The notes beneath the pieces are model-generated. The model was not told the DNA's origin. It worked only from the letters and a program-made list of their open reading frames with translations, and ran no database searches. Shown in pieces: positions 33,858-42,490 of a DNA stretch of 64,000 nucleotides. This DNA is from JAMXLO01 sp963812505 (lineage in GTDB: Bacteria; Pseudomonadota; Alphaproteobacteria; Acetobacterales; Acetobacteraceae). The stretch's first letter is position 1, and each line of letters opens with the position of its first letter. The stretch lies in the NCBI GenBank assembly GCA_963812505.1, contig CAWEVM010000031.1, positions 124,001 to 188,000 of the forward strand, in the 5' to 3' direction. The position numbers and the translations under genes are program-made.

Positions 33858-35129
33858 ATGGAATTCGAACTCAGCTACACCGCGGTGCAGGAACAATTCC
33901 GCAATGAGGTGCGTGCCTGGCTGGTCGAGAACGTACCGGACGGGATCACCGCGCGTCCACGGAGTTTCGAGGAGTTGCGCGCCATTTATCTGCTACGTCG
34001 TGAGCTCGGTAGGAAGCTCGGCGCGAACGGCTGGTTGTATCCATCGGGAGAAAAGAAGTACGGCGGCGGCGGTCTCGATCTGGATCAGATCATTGTGCTG
34101 GAGGAGGAAACCGCGCGGCTCGGACTTGGCCTGCCGCCATACTACGACAGTGGCGGAAAGATGGGCAGCGCCAGCATCCGCGTCTGGGGCACAGAGGAAC
34201 AGAAGCAGCGCTTCCTGCCGCCAATCTACAAAGGCGAGGTCAGGAGCTGGCAGCTTCTGACGGAACCGACCGCCGGATCCGATCTGGCGGGCGTCAGGAC
34301 CACGGCGATCCGCGATGGCGACGTTTATGTGGTGAATGGCCAGAAGATCTATATCGGCTCGCACCACGGCGCCGACCGCTACTGGACCATCGCCGTGACG
34401 GATCCCAAGGGCAAGCGCCACCAGAATGTGTCCTGGTTCATGATCAATGCCTCGCTGCCGGGCATCACGACGCAGCCGCTGTACATGCTCAGCGCGCAGA
34501 GCGAGGGCGAGACCGACGAGTTCGGCCACAAGAACATCATCTTCTTCGACAATGTCCGCGTTCCGGCGGACTGCCTCGTGGGGGGCGAGAACAACGGCTG
34601 GAAGGTCGCCTCGACGCATCTGGAGGTGGAGCACAGCGGCCAGGGGAACATTCGCACCAATCCGGTGTGGATCGCACTGCTGGCGCATTGCCGGAGCCAT
34701 CATCGCGACGGCCGGCCGTTGATCGAGGATCCGGACGTCAGGGCGAAGCTTGCTGAGATATTCAGCCGGCTCGAGGCGGTCCGCCTGCTGTCAACGCGTA
34801 ATTTCTGGATGGTCTATGCGGGCGAGAAGCGATCGTACGAAGGCTCACAGGTTTCGTATCTCAGAAAGACAACGAACCTTTGGCTGACCAAGGCCATTCT
34901 CGATCTGCTCGGGCCGGAGGCGCTGACCAATGATCCCGTCCTGGGCGCGATCGACGGACTCGCTGAAGCACAACAGCGCCGAGGGATCGTCGAGCAGCAT
35001 CCAGGCGGCACGACCGACATCCAGCGTGTCGTCATCGCCCGCCGCCTCGGCGTCGGGAACCGCGAGCCTCAACAGGCGGGACGGCTGGGTGAAGAGGGCC
35101 TCGCCCGCAAAAGCCCCGTGGAGGCCTGA
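33858..35129 (+). CDS. Acyl-CoA dehydrogenase family protein (first of a pair)
   Basis: 423-aa flavoprotein: N-terminal helical domain, the FAD/substrate block WQLLTEPTAGSDLAGVRTTA near 131-150, beta domain, and the C-terminal helices with EQHPGGTTDIQRVVIARRLG near 385-404. Oxidises an acyl-CoA thioester to an enoyl-CoA; substrate unknown. GGGGAGGG precedes the ATG at 33858. The partner gene starts two bases after its stop with GTG. Paired, unequal acyl-CoA dehydrogenases often form heteromers (as in sterol or other ring-compound breakdown), so the two may form one enzyme. Confidence 0.9.
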   Translation: MEFELSYTAVQEQFRNEVRAWLVENVPDGITARPRSFEELRAIYLLRRELGRKLGANGWLYPSGEKKYGGGGLDLDQIIVLEEETARLGLGLPPYYDSGGKMGSASIRVWGTEEQKQRFLPPIYKGEVRSWQLLTEPTAGSDLAGVRTTAIRDGDVYVVNGQKIYIGSHHGADRYWTIAVTDPKGKRHQNVSWFMINASLPGITTQPLYMLSAQSEGETDEFGHKNIIFFDNVRVPADCLVGGENNGWKVASTHLEVEHSGQGNIRTNPVWIALLAHCRSHHRDGRPLIEDPDVRAKLAEIFSRLEAVRLLSTRNFWMVYAGEKRSYEGSQVSYLRKTTNLWLTKAILDLLGPEALTNDPVLGAIDGLAEAQQRRGIVEQHPGGTTDIQRVVIARRLGVGNREPQQAGRLGEEGLARKSPVEA

Positions 35130-35131
35130 CC

Positions 35132-36244
35132 GTGGACCTTTCGCTGACATCGTCACAGATCTTGATCCGTGACAGCGCACGTTCCTTCGTCCGCCGGCAT
35201 GTCCCGAGAGCCGAACTGGTGCGTCAGGCCAAGGAGGGCCAGACCTGGGATCCCAGCTGGTTCGCGCAATTCTGTGCTGCCGGCTGGACCGGCGCGTTGG
35301 TGCCGACGGCGCTCGGGGGCCTGGATCTCGATCCGTTCAGCGTCGCCCTGATCTTCGAGGAGCTGGGACGTGGCGCGGTGCCGAGTCCGCTGCTCGCTTC
35401 GAGCGCGATTTCTGTCTGTCTGCTGCAAGCGTGCCAGCCGTCCGAGCGGCGCGACGCGGCACTGACTGCGATCGCGGAGGGCAGCATGATCCTGATCCCG
35501 GCGCTGCGAAAACCCGAAACCTCGTGGAATGGCGTCGCTGCGACCTGCACCACGCTGACGCAGAACAAACGCAGCTGGGTTCTGACGGGATCGAAGGTCT
35601 TCGTGCCGTTCGCCGACGCGGCAACGCACTTCCTGGTCAGCGTCACCCCGCCGGATGATGCGACATCTGCACTGGCGATCGTCCCAGCCAACATGGCCGG
35701 GATCGCGACCAGGTCATTGCCGGGTTTCCTCCAGGCAAACCACGAGGTCAGCTTCGACAATGTTGTGGTCGCGGCGACCGACGTCATTCGCGCCGGCGAT
35801 CGGCCGTTCGACGGCGCATTGGCCGTCGCGCGCGTGGTGACCGCCGCCTATCAGGTGGGAGGTATGCTCGAAATGCTCGACATGTCCGTGGCCCACAGCA
35901 ATACGCGCGTGCAATTTGGCACACCGATCGGCCGGTTTCAGAGGGTGCAGGATCACATCATCCGCTTGCTGAATGCGATGGATGCGGCCCGATGGGCGAC
36001 CTATGAGGCTGCCTGGGCCATCGATTCGGGTCGGGACGGTATCGCCCGCAGCTATTTGGCCGGATCGACCGCCAGCGACAGCTACCTTGAAGCGGCCAAC
36101 GCAGCACATGAGGTGCATGCTGGCATAGGAAGCGACCCGCAATACGGTCTGACGCTCTACACCCGGATCTCCAGGACGATGTACGAACTCCTGGGGCCGC
36201 CGAGCTGGCAGCGGCGGCGGATGGCAGATGCGCTGAATTGGTAG
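35132..36244 (+). CDS. Acyl-CoA dehydrogenase family protein (second of a pair)
   Basis: 370 aa from a GTG start (MDLSLTSSQILIRDSARSFV). The N-terminal block GLDLDPFSVALIFEELGRGA and the C-terminal HSNTRVQFGTPIGRFQRVQD are family marks; the middle domain is less conserved and the TEPxxGSD motif is not seen, as in the diverged partner subunits of heteromeric dehydrogenases. Two bases downstream of the first subunit gene. Its last 287 bases overlap the antisense bactofilin frame. Confidence 0.87.
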   Translation: MDLSLTSSQILIRDSARSFVRRHVPRAELVRQAKEGQTWDPSWFAQFCAAGWTGALVPTALGGLDLDPFSVALIFEELGRGAVPSPLLASSAISVCLLQACQPSERRDAALTAIAEGSMILIPALRKPETSWNGVAATCTTLTQNKRSWVLTGSKVFVPFADAATHFLVSVTPPDDATSALAIVPANMAGIATRSLPGFLQANHEVSFDNVVVAATDVIRAGDRPFDGALAVARVVTAAYQVGGMLEMLDMSVAHSNTRVQFGTPIGRFQRVQDHIIRLLNAMDAARWATYEAAWAIDSGRDGIARSYLAGSTASDSYLEAANAAHEVHAGIGSDPQYGLTLYTRISRTMYELLGPPSWQRRRMADALNW

Positions 36245-37010
36245 CGCTCGGAAGGCTTCCTGCAAGGTCGCGCCGACAGGGACGTAAGGCGCCGGTCTGA
36301 ACCGAGATTGTAACCCCAGCCTCGCAGGTCCCTAAACGGCCGGCTTCGCTGATCGTACGGGGCGCCGGCTCCGACCTTGCCTGGTCGGTCAGCATTTCGA
36401 TATGGCCGGTGATCTGGCCGCCGTCCTCAACCTGCAGGCGGCGGCAACGGGCGGTGCCCAGCACCTTGCCGGTCGTGCGCACGATCAGGCTGCCACGCGC
36501 GGTCAGCGTGCCGTCGATCGTGCCGGCGATCTCGGCGTCCTCGACCTCGATCTCGCCCTTGAAGATGCCGCCGGGCGAAATGGCCAATTCGGTCGCGTGG
36601 ATCATTGTTGCCTCGATCGTGCCCTCGACCACCAGGCGCTCGGCGTCCTGCACCGTGCCTTGCAGGCTGATGCCGCGACCGACAACCAGGGTACGACGTT
36701 CAGCTGGATCGCGGGCCGGAGAGCGGATCGGAGGCAGCGCCGGCCGCACGCCGGCAGCGGGCATGGCCTGCGGCGGCGTAGGAGCGGTGGTGAAAGGTTG
36801 CCGTGACATGGTCTGCACCTCCTGCAGCGGGGCGGGACGGAAAGGAGGCACACCCAGACCGTTGTCGAACGGTCCGCTCGGGGCCTCAGGACGGTCGTTT
36901 GTGTCCACCTGATCGGGCAGCGACCAGCCCGCTGGCAAGCTGGTGTCCTGTTCGACGTGCGGATCGTCAGGCTTGCGACGTTTGAACACAGGCTCCTCGT
37001 TCGCTGGCAA
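35958..37010 (-). CDS. Bactofilin with run-on C-terminal tail
   Basis: 350-aa frame. After a Pro-rich N-terminal third, a bactofilin (DUF583) domain at about 105-210 reads TLVVGRGISLQGTVQDAERL, EGTIEATMIHATELAISPGG, IFKGEIEVEDAEIAGTIDGT. Bactofilins form cytoskeletal filaments at the membrane. The domain ends at GQITGHIEML (~208); beyond it the frame runs antisense through the 3' end of the acyl-CoA dehydrogenase gene (residues 256-350), with Arg/Pro-rich sequence that looks unselected. One frame away a TAG at 36332-36334 would end the protein normally, so a one-base change may have removed the stop. The start is uncertain (TTG at 37010 or GTG at 36989). Confidence 0.8.
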   Translation of the reverse strand: MPANEEPVFKRRKPDDPHVEQDTSLPAGWSLPDQVDTNDRPEAPSGPFDNGLGVPPFRPAPLQEVQTMSRQPFTTAPTPPQAMPAAGVRPALPPIRSPARDPAERRTLVVGRGISLQGTVQDAERLVVEGTIEATMIHATELAISPGGIFKGEIEVEDAEIAGTIDGTLTARGSLIVRTTGKVLGTARCRRLQVEDGGQITGHIEMLTDQARSEPAPRTISEAGRLGTCEAGVTISVQTGALRPCRRDLAGSLPSATNSAHLPSAAAASSAAPGVRTSSWRSGCRASDRIAGRFLCQHAPHVLRWPLQGSCRWRSIRPNSCGRYRPDPNRWPRQPHRSPIGPHPSHSASG

Positions 37011-37081
37011 AATATCAGGAGTCGTGACGATGGCGCCGGGTTAACACGGCCACTCCCAGCGGAACAACTGGTGGCGCACGG

Positions 37082-37768
37082 TTATCCACAACGATCCGCA
37101 TCGGCCACGAGCACCCGGTCCAACACGTGCACCATCGCGGCGGTGCCGACGACCGGTATCAGAAGGTTGAGGATCGGCACATAGCCAGCCAGCGCCAGCA
37201 TGCAGCCTTGCGCCAGAACCGCCGGGCGGGCGCGACGGTACAGCGCCTCCGCCGCCGGCCGCGGCATGCGGCGCATCGCCACCGCGGCGAATAGGCCGCG
37301 ACCAATGGCATAGCCGCCAATGAGCCAAGCCAGGATCAGGCCCACACCCGGCAGGACCAGCGCGGCCACCAGTGCAAGGACGTTGAGCAGCAGGATGCGC
37401 GCGGCGATGCTGATCGCATCCCAGAGCTGCGAGGCGATCGGGGCACCGCGCGCCGGCGGCAGCTCCGTGTAGTGGCGACGTTCGACTGCCCGGGCGATGC
37501 GATCGATGTAGAGCGTGCCGATGATCACGGCGACCGGCAGGAACAGCCACAGAGCGAGAAGTGACGCGCCGACCCCACCGGCGATGTCGGCCGCCCAGCC
37601 AAGCCAGCCCTGGAGATCGAGCAGGTGATGCACCGCCCAGATGGCCGCGGCATGCAGCGCGATGAAGCACACGGCGGCCCAGAGCAGGCTGCGCAGCAGA
37701 ACGCCGAGGAACACCGGATCGTCGAGCTGACCGAGTGCGCGAGCGAGGGGCGAGAGCAGCGTGGTCAC
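37082..37768 (-). CDS. EI24 / CysZ-like membrane protein
   Basis: 228 aa with four to five membrane segments. The family pattern includes AVERRHYTELPPARGAPIAS and the helix LAWLIGGYAIGRGLFAAVAM followed by RRMPRPAAEALYRRAR, and the C-terminal GYVPILNLLIPVVGTAAMVH is strongly typical of the EI24/CysZ group, in which CysZ takes up sulfate. Role here not certain. ATG start at 37768. Confidence 0.82.
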   Translation of the reverse strand: MTTLLSPLARALGQLDDPVFLGVLLRSLLWAAVCFIALHAAAIWAVHHLLDLQGWLGWAADIAGGVGASLLALWLFLPVAVIIGTLYIDRIARAVERRHYTELPPARGAPIASQLWDAISIAARILLLNVLALVAALVLPGVGLILAWLIGGYAIGRGLFAAVAMRRMPRPAAEALYRRARPAVLAQGCMLALAGYVPILNLLIPVVGTAAMVHVLDRVLVADADRCG

Positions 37769-37819
37769 CTCCTTCAGAGAAATATTGCAGAGTGCCCGAC
37801 TGACGGACGCGTCGCTTGC

Positions 37820-38818
37820 TCAGCGTTTGAGCGCATCCACGACGCGATCTTCTATCACGCGTGCGACGGGGCCACGGTAGTGGATGGCGTCCCAGAAGTT
37901 CTCGTCGCGCCGCGCCATCGGACTGTCGAAGAGGAAATCCAGCAATTGCGTATTCGCGCGCGCGCCGGCCAGCAGGCGATATGTCTCTTTGCAGACATCC
38001 AGATCCGCCGCGGCCGTGCTGCCGGGTGGCGGAATAGCTGTGGTGTAGCGCGGGGGAAAGACGATGACGACGCGCGCGGCGGGATCGAGACTGGCGAAGA
38101 ACTGTCGCAACAATGGCGGCGCAGTAAAATCGTCTGGTGCGGCAATCGGTGTTTCTGCCGGCCTCTCCTGCGGAGCCGGTTCGCGGAACTCTGGCAGGTG
38201 CCACGGGTTGTCCGTGTCGTAGTCGCGGTAGCCGTCGGGCCGCGCCATGCGTTCGTAGCCGGCGAGCAGCTTCAGACGCCGCAGCACTGCCTCGAACGAC
38301 TTGTAGCGCATCATGCTGACCGCGTAGACGAACCGATCCGCCGAGTAGAGCCAAAACGGGAAAGGATGGCTCAGTTTGGTCGGGTCGTCGGTCGTGCACC
38401 AGGACGCATCGATGCCGAAGACAAACGCCGGCTGCGAGCGATGATGGCGCCGGAACCAGTCGGCAAGCGCGAGCTGTTCGATCGGGCCGGTGCCGGGCAC
38501 CGCGAGCGATACGAAATTATGGCCGCTTAGCCGCGAAAGCCGCGCCGGGTCGAGCAATTGGACTGTGGAGTTGCCGAAGATGGCGGCGTCGACATCCTGT
38601 CGTCGCGCGATGCTGGCGGACGCGAGACGCGGGCCGAAATCGGCGACGCCTCGCGCAGGCAGCAGCGAGAAGCGCCCGGTGTCATAGGGATCCAGTGCCA
38701 GCACGAAAGCGCCAAGCGCCAGTCCGGCCGTCACCGTGATCGCCGCATAGCGCCACAACAGGCGACGCCAGCGCCGCACGTCGGATGCGACGTCAGAAGC
38801 GGAAGTAGATAAACTCAT
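37820..38818 (-). CDS. SGNH-like / AlgJ-type accessory protein for polysaccharide O-acylation
   Basis: 332 aa with one N-terminal membrane anchor (YAAITVTAGLALGAFVLAL, ~24-42) and a long periplasmic part. FGNSTVQLLDP (near 80) and NFWDAIHYRGPVA (near 310) match the N-terminal GxS and C-terminal DxxH positions of SGNH/AlgJ-type acetyltransferases. It starts inside the end of the MBOAT gene (26-base overlap). The pair should transfer an acyl group to an exported glycan; which one is not shown. Confidence 0.72.
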   Translation of the reverse strand: MSLSTSASDVASDVRRWRRLLWRYAAITVTAGLALGAFVLALDPYDTGRFSLLPARGVADFGPRLASASIARRQDVDAAIFGNSTVQLLDPARLSRLSGHNFVSLAVPGTGPIEQLALADWFRRHHRSQPAFVFGIDASWCTTDDPTKLSHPFPFWLYSADRFVYAVSMMRYKSFEAVLRRLKLLAGYERMARPDGYRDYDTDNPWHLPEFREPAPQERPAETPIAAPDDFTAPPLLRQFFASLDPAARVVIVFPPRYTTAIPPPGSTAAADLDVCKETYRLLAGARANTQLLDFLFDSPMARRDENFWDAIHYRGPVARVIEDRVVDALKR

Positions 38819-40157
38819 ACGCCGGTCCGTCGCCCAGCTTGAACAGCAGGAGGAGTGTCGCGAACGCCGCGGCCGGAGCGAGCCAGCGCCAGGGACGCAG
38901 TCGTGCGGCGATATCCTGGCTCGTCGGGCCGATCAGCGCGACCGCGGCGGCGATGGCAATGACCCCGGATCCCACCGGTCCGACCGGCGCGCCGCCCGCC
39001 ACCATGGAAACCAACAGATGCCAGGCGGACCCGAGACTCGGCGCACGGAAGAACACCCACGACACGAGCAGGAATGCCATCAACATCGCCCAGCCGACCG
39101 GCCGTGGAATCGGCGGCAGCCAGCGACGCCACATCACGCCGGACGCCAATCCCAACCCGTGCAGCGCCCCCCACGCGACAAAGCTCCAGCCCGCGCCGTG
39201 CCACAGCCCGCCCAGCGTCATGGTGACGAGGAGTGCCGCGACCTGCAGCACCAGGCCGTGCCGGTTGCCGCCCAGCGGGATGTAGAGATAGTCGCGCAGG
39301 AACCGCGACAACGTCATGTGCCAGCGCCGCCAGAACTCGCGCAAACCGTCGGCACGGTAGGGCGCATTGAAATTCACCGGCAGACCGAAGCCGAGCATCA
39401 GTCCGAGCCCGATCGCCATGTCGGAATACCCGGAGAAATCGAAATAGATCTGCAACGGGAAGGCAAGCGCCGCGGTCCACGCCTCGCCCATCGCAAGTGC
39501 AGGCTCGCCTGAGGCTGCGAACACGGGATCGGCCAGCGACGCGAGCGCGTCGGCCAGAAGCACTTTCTTGCCGAGACCCATGAGAAACAGCGCGATGCCC
39601 TGGACGCACCGCGCCTCCCATCCCTCGCGCAGCGGCGAAAGCCGGAATTGCGGCACGATCTCATAGTATCGCACCAGTGGACCGGCCAGGATTTGGGGGA
39701 ACAGCGCGATGTAAAGCCCGTAATCGCGCAGCGAATAGCGTGGCGCTCGCCCTGCGTGGAGATCGGCGAGATAGATGATATTGTGGAATGTGAAGAAGCT
39801 GATGCCGATGGGCAATAGCATGGCCGGAACATCGAAGTTCCAGCCCGTGACGTCCCTGACGGCGCCCGCGAAGAAGCCGAGATACTTGAATACGGCGAGC
39901 GATAGGAGATTGAGCACGATCGCCGCAATCAACAGAGATTTTCGGCGGACGCTGAAATAGGCTTCGGCAAACAGCCAGTTGAACACGATCGATCCCAGCA
40001 GCAGCGGCTCGAACCGCCAGTCCCAATAGCCGTAGAAGACCAGCGATGCGCCGAGCAGGAAATAGAGCCGCGCCTCGTCTTTGCGCGCCAGCAACCAATA
40101 GGCGAGCAGCACGGGCGGCAGGAAGCCCAGGATGAAAGGCAAGCTGTTGAACAGCAT
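38793..40157 (-). CDS. MBOAT family membrane O-acyltransferase (AlgI-like)
   Basis: 454 aa, 10-12 membrane helices. MBOAT marks: FFTFHNIIYLADLHAGRAPR, FPQILAGPLVRY, the FDFSGYSDMAIGLGLMLGF loop, FWRRWHMTLSRFLRDYLYIP with the conserved His, and LGGLWHGAGWSFVAWG with the catalytic His. It moves acyl groups across the inner membrane to decorate a secreted polymer. ATG at 40157 gives MLFNSLPFILGFLP, the usual opening. Followed by the SGNH-like gene. Confidence 0.93.
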   Translation of the reverse strand: MLFNSLPFILGFLPPVLLAYWLLARKDEARLYFLLGASLVFYGYWDWRFEPLLLGSIVFNWLFAEAYFSVRRKSLLIAAIVLNLLSLAVFKYLGFFAGAVRDVTGWNFDVPAMLLPIGISFFTFHNIIYLADLHAGRAPRYSLRDYGLYIALFPQILAGPLVRYYEIVPQFRLSPLREGWEARCVQGIALFLMGLGKKVLLADALASLADPVFAASGEPALAMGEAWTAALAFPLQIYFDFSGYSDMAIGLGLMLGFGLPVNFNAPYRADGLREFWRRWHMTLSRFLRDYLYIPLGGNRHGLVLQVAALLVTMTLGGLWHGAGWSFVAWGALHGLGLASGVMWRRWLPPIPRPVGWAMLMAFLLVSWVFFRAPSLGSAWHLLVSMVAGGAPVGPVGSGVIAIAAAVALIGPTSQDIAARLRPWRWLAPAAAFATLLLLFKLGDGPAYEFIYFRF

Positions 40158-40176
40158 CGAGCTTCGGCGGCTGCCC

Positions 40177-40803
40177 TTATGACGGCGGCAGGAACGGCTG
40201 GACGATTTCGCGGAACACCTCGAGGCTCTCGCAGGTCTTCGCATGCGCCGCCAGATCGGGCCAGCGATGCTCATCGAACAGCCCGTGATGTGCTTCCCGG
40301 TTGAAGCGCAAGGCGCAGGCGACGGCTATGTCGGCATGGCCGATGTCATCGCCGAACCAGAACCGCGAATGCTTCCCCGCGCGGCTCGCTTCGAGCGCGG
40401 TGAGAACGTCTGAGATCTGCGCCCGGCAGCGGGCGATCCATTGCGCGGACGTCGCCTGATGCAACACCCGCTCGTAGACGAGACTGACCGACTTATCCGC
40501 CAGGCCGGTCGCCAGGGCACAGACCTTCAGGGCGTGACGGCGCGCGACACCACGGTCCGCTATCATGGCGCGGGACGGGCCGACACATTCATCGAGGTGG
40601 TCGAGAATGGCTCCGCTCTCGATCAGCGACTCGCCGTCGTCGAGCACCAGCGTCGGCACCCGGCGCAGCGGATTGAATGCGGCAATCCGATCTGCATCAC
40701 CGAACGTCGACCACGGTCGATGCTCGTAGCCGATGCCATACAGACGAAGCGCGATTGCGACACGCCGCACGAACGGCGAATCATATTGGCCGATCAGGAT
40801 CAT
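40177..40803 (-). CDS. Glutathione S-transferase family protein
   Basis: 208 aa. Thioredoxin-like N-terminal domain (MILIGQYDSPFVRRVAIALR, cis-Pro block RRVPTLVLDDGESLIESGAI with Glu-Ser for glutathione) and an all-helical C-terminal domain (GDDIGHADIAVACAL). Substrate unknown. It is divergent from gshB by 81 bases, which fits a shared glutathione theme. Confidence 0.92.
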   Translation of the reverse strand: MILIGQYDSPFVRRVAIALRLYGIGYEHRPWSTFGDADRIAAFNPLRRVPTLVLDDGESLIESGAILDHLDECVGPSRAMIADRGVARRHALKVCALATGLADKSVSLVYERVLHQATSAQWIARCRAQISDVLTALEASRAGKHSRFWFGDDIGHADIAVACALRFNREAHHGLFDEHRWPDLAAHAKTCESLEVFREIVQPFLPPS

Positions 40804-40884
40804 CCCGTGCCCCGCCCAACGCCCCTGGCATTCCGGGGCTTCTGCTCATAGAGAGTAGCGCCAGATACCACACGGGGCCTGGGC

Positions 40885-41865
40885 ATGGCACGCACGCTCA
40901 AGGTCGCGGTCCAGATGGACCCGATCGAATCGATCAACATCGACGCCAACTCGACCTTCGCCCTCATGCTGGAGGCCCAGCGACGAGGCCACGCTTTGTG
41001 GCACTACGAGGTACGCCATATGGCGTTGCGCGAGGGCGTCAAGCGCCAGGGTGAACGGCGCGAGGAACGGCTGCTCGCCCGCTCGCGCCCCGTCACCGTG
41101 GAACGCAGGCGCGGCGGCCACTACGCATTCGGCGAATCCGCCCAGCTCGATCTCGCGACGATGGACGTGGTGCTGATGCGCCAGGACCCGCCGTTCGACA
41201 TGGCCTACATCACAGCCACGCACCTGCTCGAGCACATCCATCCGAAGACGCTGGTGGTGAACGACCCCGCCGCGGTCCGGAACGCCCCCGAAAAACTGCT
41301 GGTCACGCATTTTCCCGAGCTGATGCCCCCCACCATGATCACCTGGGATCTCGAGGCCATCCGCTCGTTCCGCCTCGAACACAACGACATCATCGTCAAG
41401 CCGCTGTTCGGCAACGGCGGCGCCGGCGTGTTCCGCATCAAGCCGGACGACGAGAATCTCGCGGCGTTGCTGGAGATGCATTTCGCCCGTTCGCGCGAGC
41501 CGCTGATGTTCCAGCGCTACGAGCCCGCAGTGCGGCAGGGCGACAAGCGCATCATCCTGGTGGACGGCGAGCCGGTCGGCGTGGTGAACCGCGTGCCGGC
41601 GGAAGGCGAGGCGCGCTCCAACATGCATGTCGGTGGCCGGCCGGAGAAGTGTGTGCTCTCGGCGCGCGACCGCGAGATCTGTGCGGCGATCGGACCCACG
41701 CTGCGCGAGCAGGGCATGATCTTCGTCGGCATCGATGTGATCGGCGACTGGCTCACCGAGATCAACGTTACCTCGCCCACTGGCATCCAGGAGATCGATC
41801 GCTTCGACGGCATCAACATTGCGGCGATGATCTGGGACCGCATCGAGGCCAGGCGCAGTCCCTGA
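40885..41865 (+). CDS. gshB: Glutathione synthase
   Basis: 326-aa ATP-grasp ligase joining gamma-glutamylcysteine and glycine. Opening VAVQMDPIESINIDANSTFA, RQDPPFDMAYITATHLLE, NDPAAVRNAPEKL, the grasp block IIVKPLFGNGGAGVFRIK and the end TEINVTSPTGIQEIDRF are all GshB-specific. ATG start at 40885; convergent with the DUF5985 pair. Confidence 0.97.
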   Translation: MARTLKVAVQMDPIESINIDANSTFALMLEAQRRGHALWHYEVRHMALREGVKRQGERREERLLARSRPVTVERRRGGHYAFGESAQLDLATMDVVLMRQDPPFDMAYITATHLLEHIHPKTLVVNDPAAVRNAPEKLLVTHFPELMPPTMITWDLEAIRSFRLEHNDIIVKPLFGNGGAGVFRIKPDDENLAALLEMHFARSREPLMFQRYEPAVRQGDKRIILVDGEPVGVVNRVPAEGEARSNMHVGGRPEKCVLSARDREICAAIGPTLREQGMIFVGIDVIGDWLTEINVTSPTGIQEIDRFDGINIAAMIWDRIEARRSP

Positions 41866-41874
41866 GCGGGTTCA

Positions 41875-42153
41875 TCAGTCCGCGGCCGGCCCGCCGGTGT
41901 TCTTGCGCACGATCGCGACTGCGATCAGCAGGTATGCCGCCACGCGCAGCAGATAGAACCAGGTGCGCTGCTCATCAGGTTTTGGGACAAGAGTCACCAG
42001 CGCCGCGTTCAAGGCCAACAACCAAAACGCCACGCCGAATGCCAGGAACAGAAAGTCGCGGCCGCGTGACCAGAATCGGAGAAAGAACAGCCCGCAGGCG
42101 AGATATCCCGCGGTCACCATGCCCGCCAGATAGTCGATAACGGTATTGCTCAC
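41875..42153 (-). CDS. DUF5985 family small membrane protein
   Basis: 92 aa, three hydrophobic helices (about 5-25, 33-55, 67-82). GYLACGLFFLRFWSRGRDFL, FAFGVAFWLLALN and a helix of DUF5985. Function unknown. It overlaps the stop of the preceding gene by 4 bases (ATGA) and is transcribed with it. Confidence 0.78.
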   Translation of the reverse strand: MSNTVIDYLAGMVTAGYLACGLFFLRFWSRGRDFLFLAFGVAFWLLALNAALVTLVPKPDEQRTWFYLLRVAAYLLIAVAIVRKNTGGPAAD

Positions 42154-42434
42154 GAGGCTTCCCAGATGAAGCCGTACAACAGCACGCCGACAGCCAGCAG
42201 TGCCGTGATCAGTCGCAGGATGGTCAGATCATTGGCCGGCAGCAGCAGAATATCCACTGTCAGCACAAGGTTGTTGAGCGCCAGCAGCGCGAAGCAGATC
42301 GCGCTCCAGACCAGCAGCTTAGTCCGTCCGCGCAGATAGGCGCGGGCCAGCAGCCAGGCGCAGAGCAGGCTGGTTATCACACACAGCAGATAGATGGCGG
42401 TTTCGACCGGCGATCCCACGAATCTGATGATCAT
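42150..42434 (-). CDS. DUF5985 family small membrane protein (second copy)
   Basis: 94 aa, three hydrophobic helices. YLLCVITSLLCAWLLARAYL, RGRTKLLVWSAICFALLALN fit the same family as the gene that follows, so the pair may form a heteromer. It begins 56 bases after the Crp/Fnr gene on the same strand. Confidence 0.78.
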   Translation of the reverse strand: MIIRFVGSPVETAIYLLCVITSLLCAWLLARAYLRGRTKLLVWSAICFALLALNNLVLTVDILLLPANDLTILRLITALLAVGVLLYGFIWEAS

Positions 42435-42490
42435 CTCGCACCGCGTGTCCGCTTGGGTGGCGCAATAGCCGACTCAGATCTGACGCAAAG

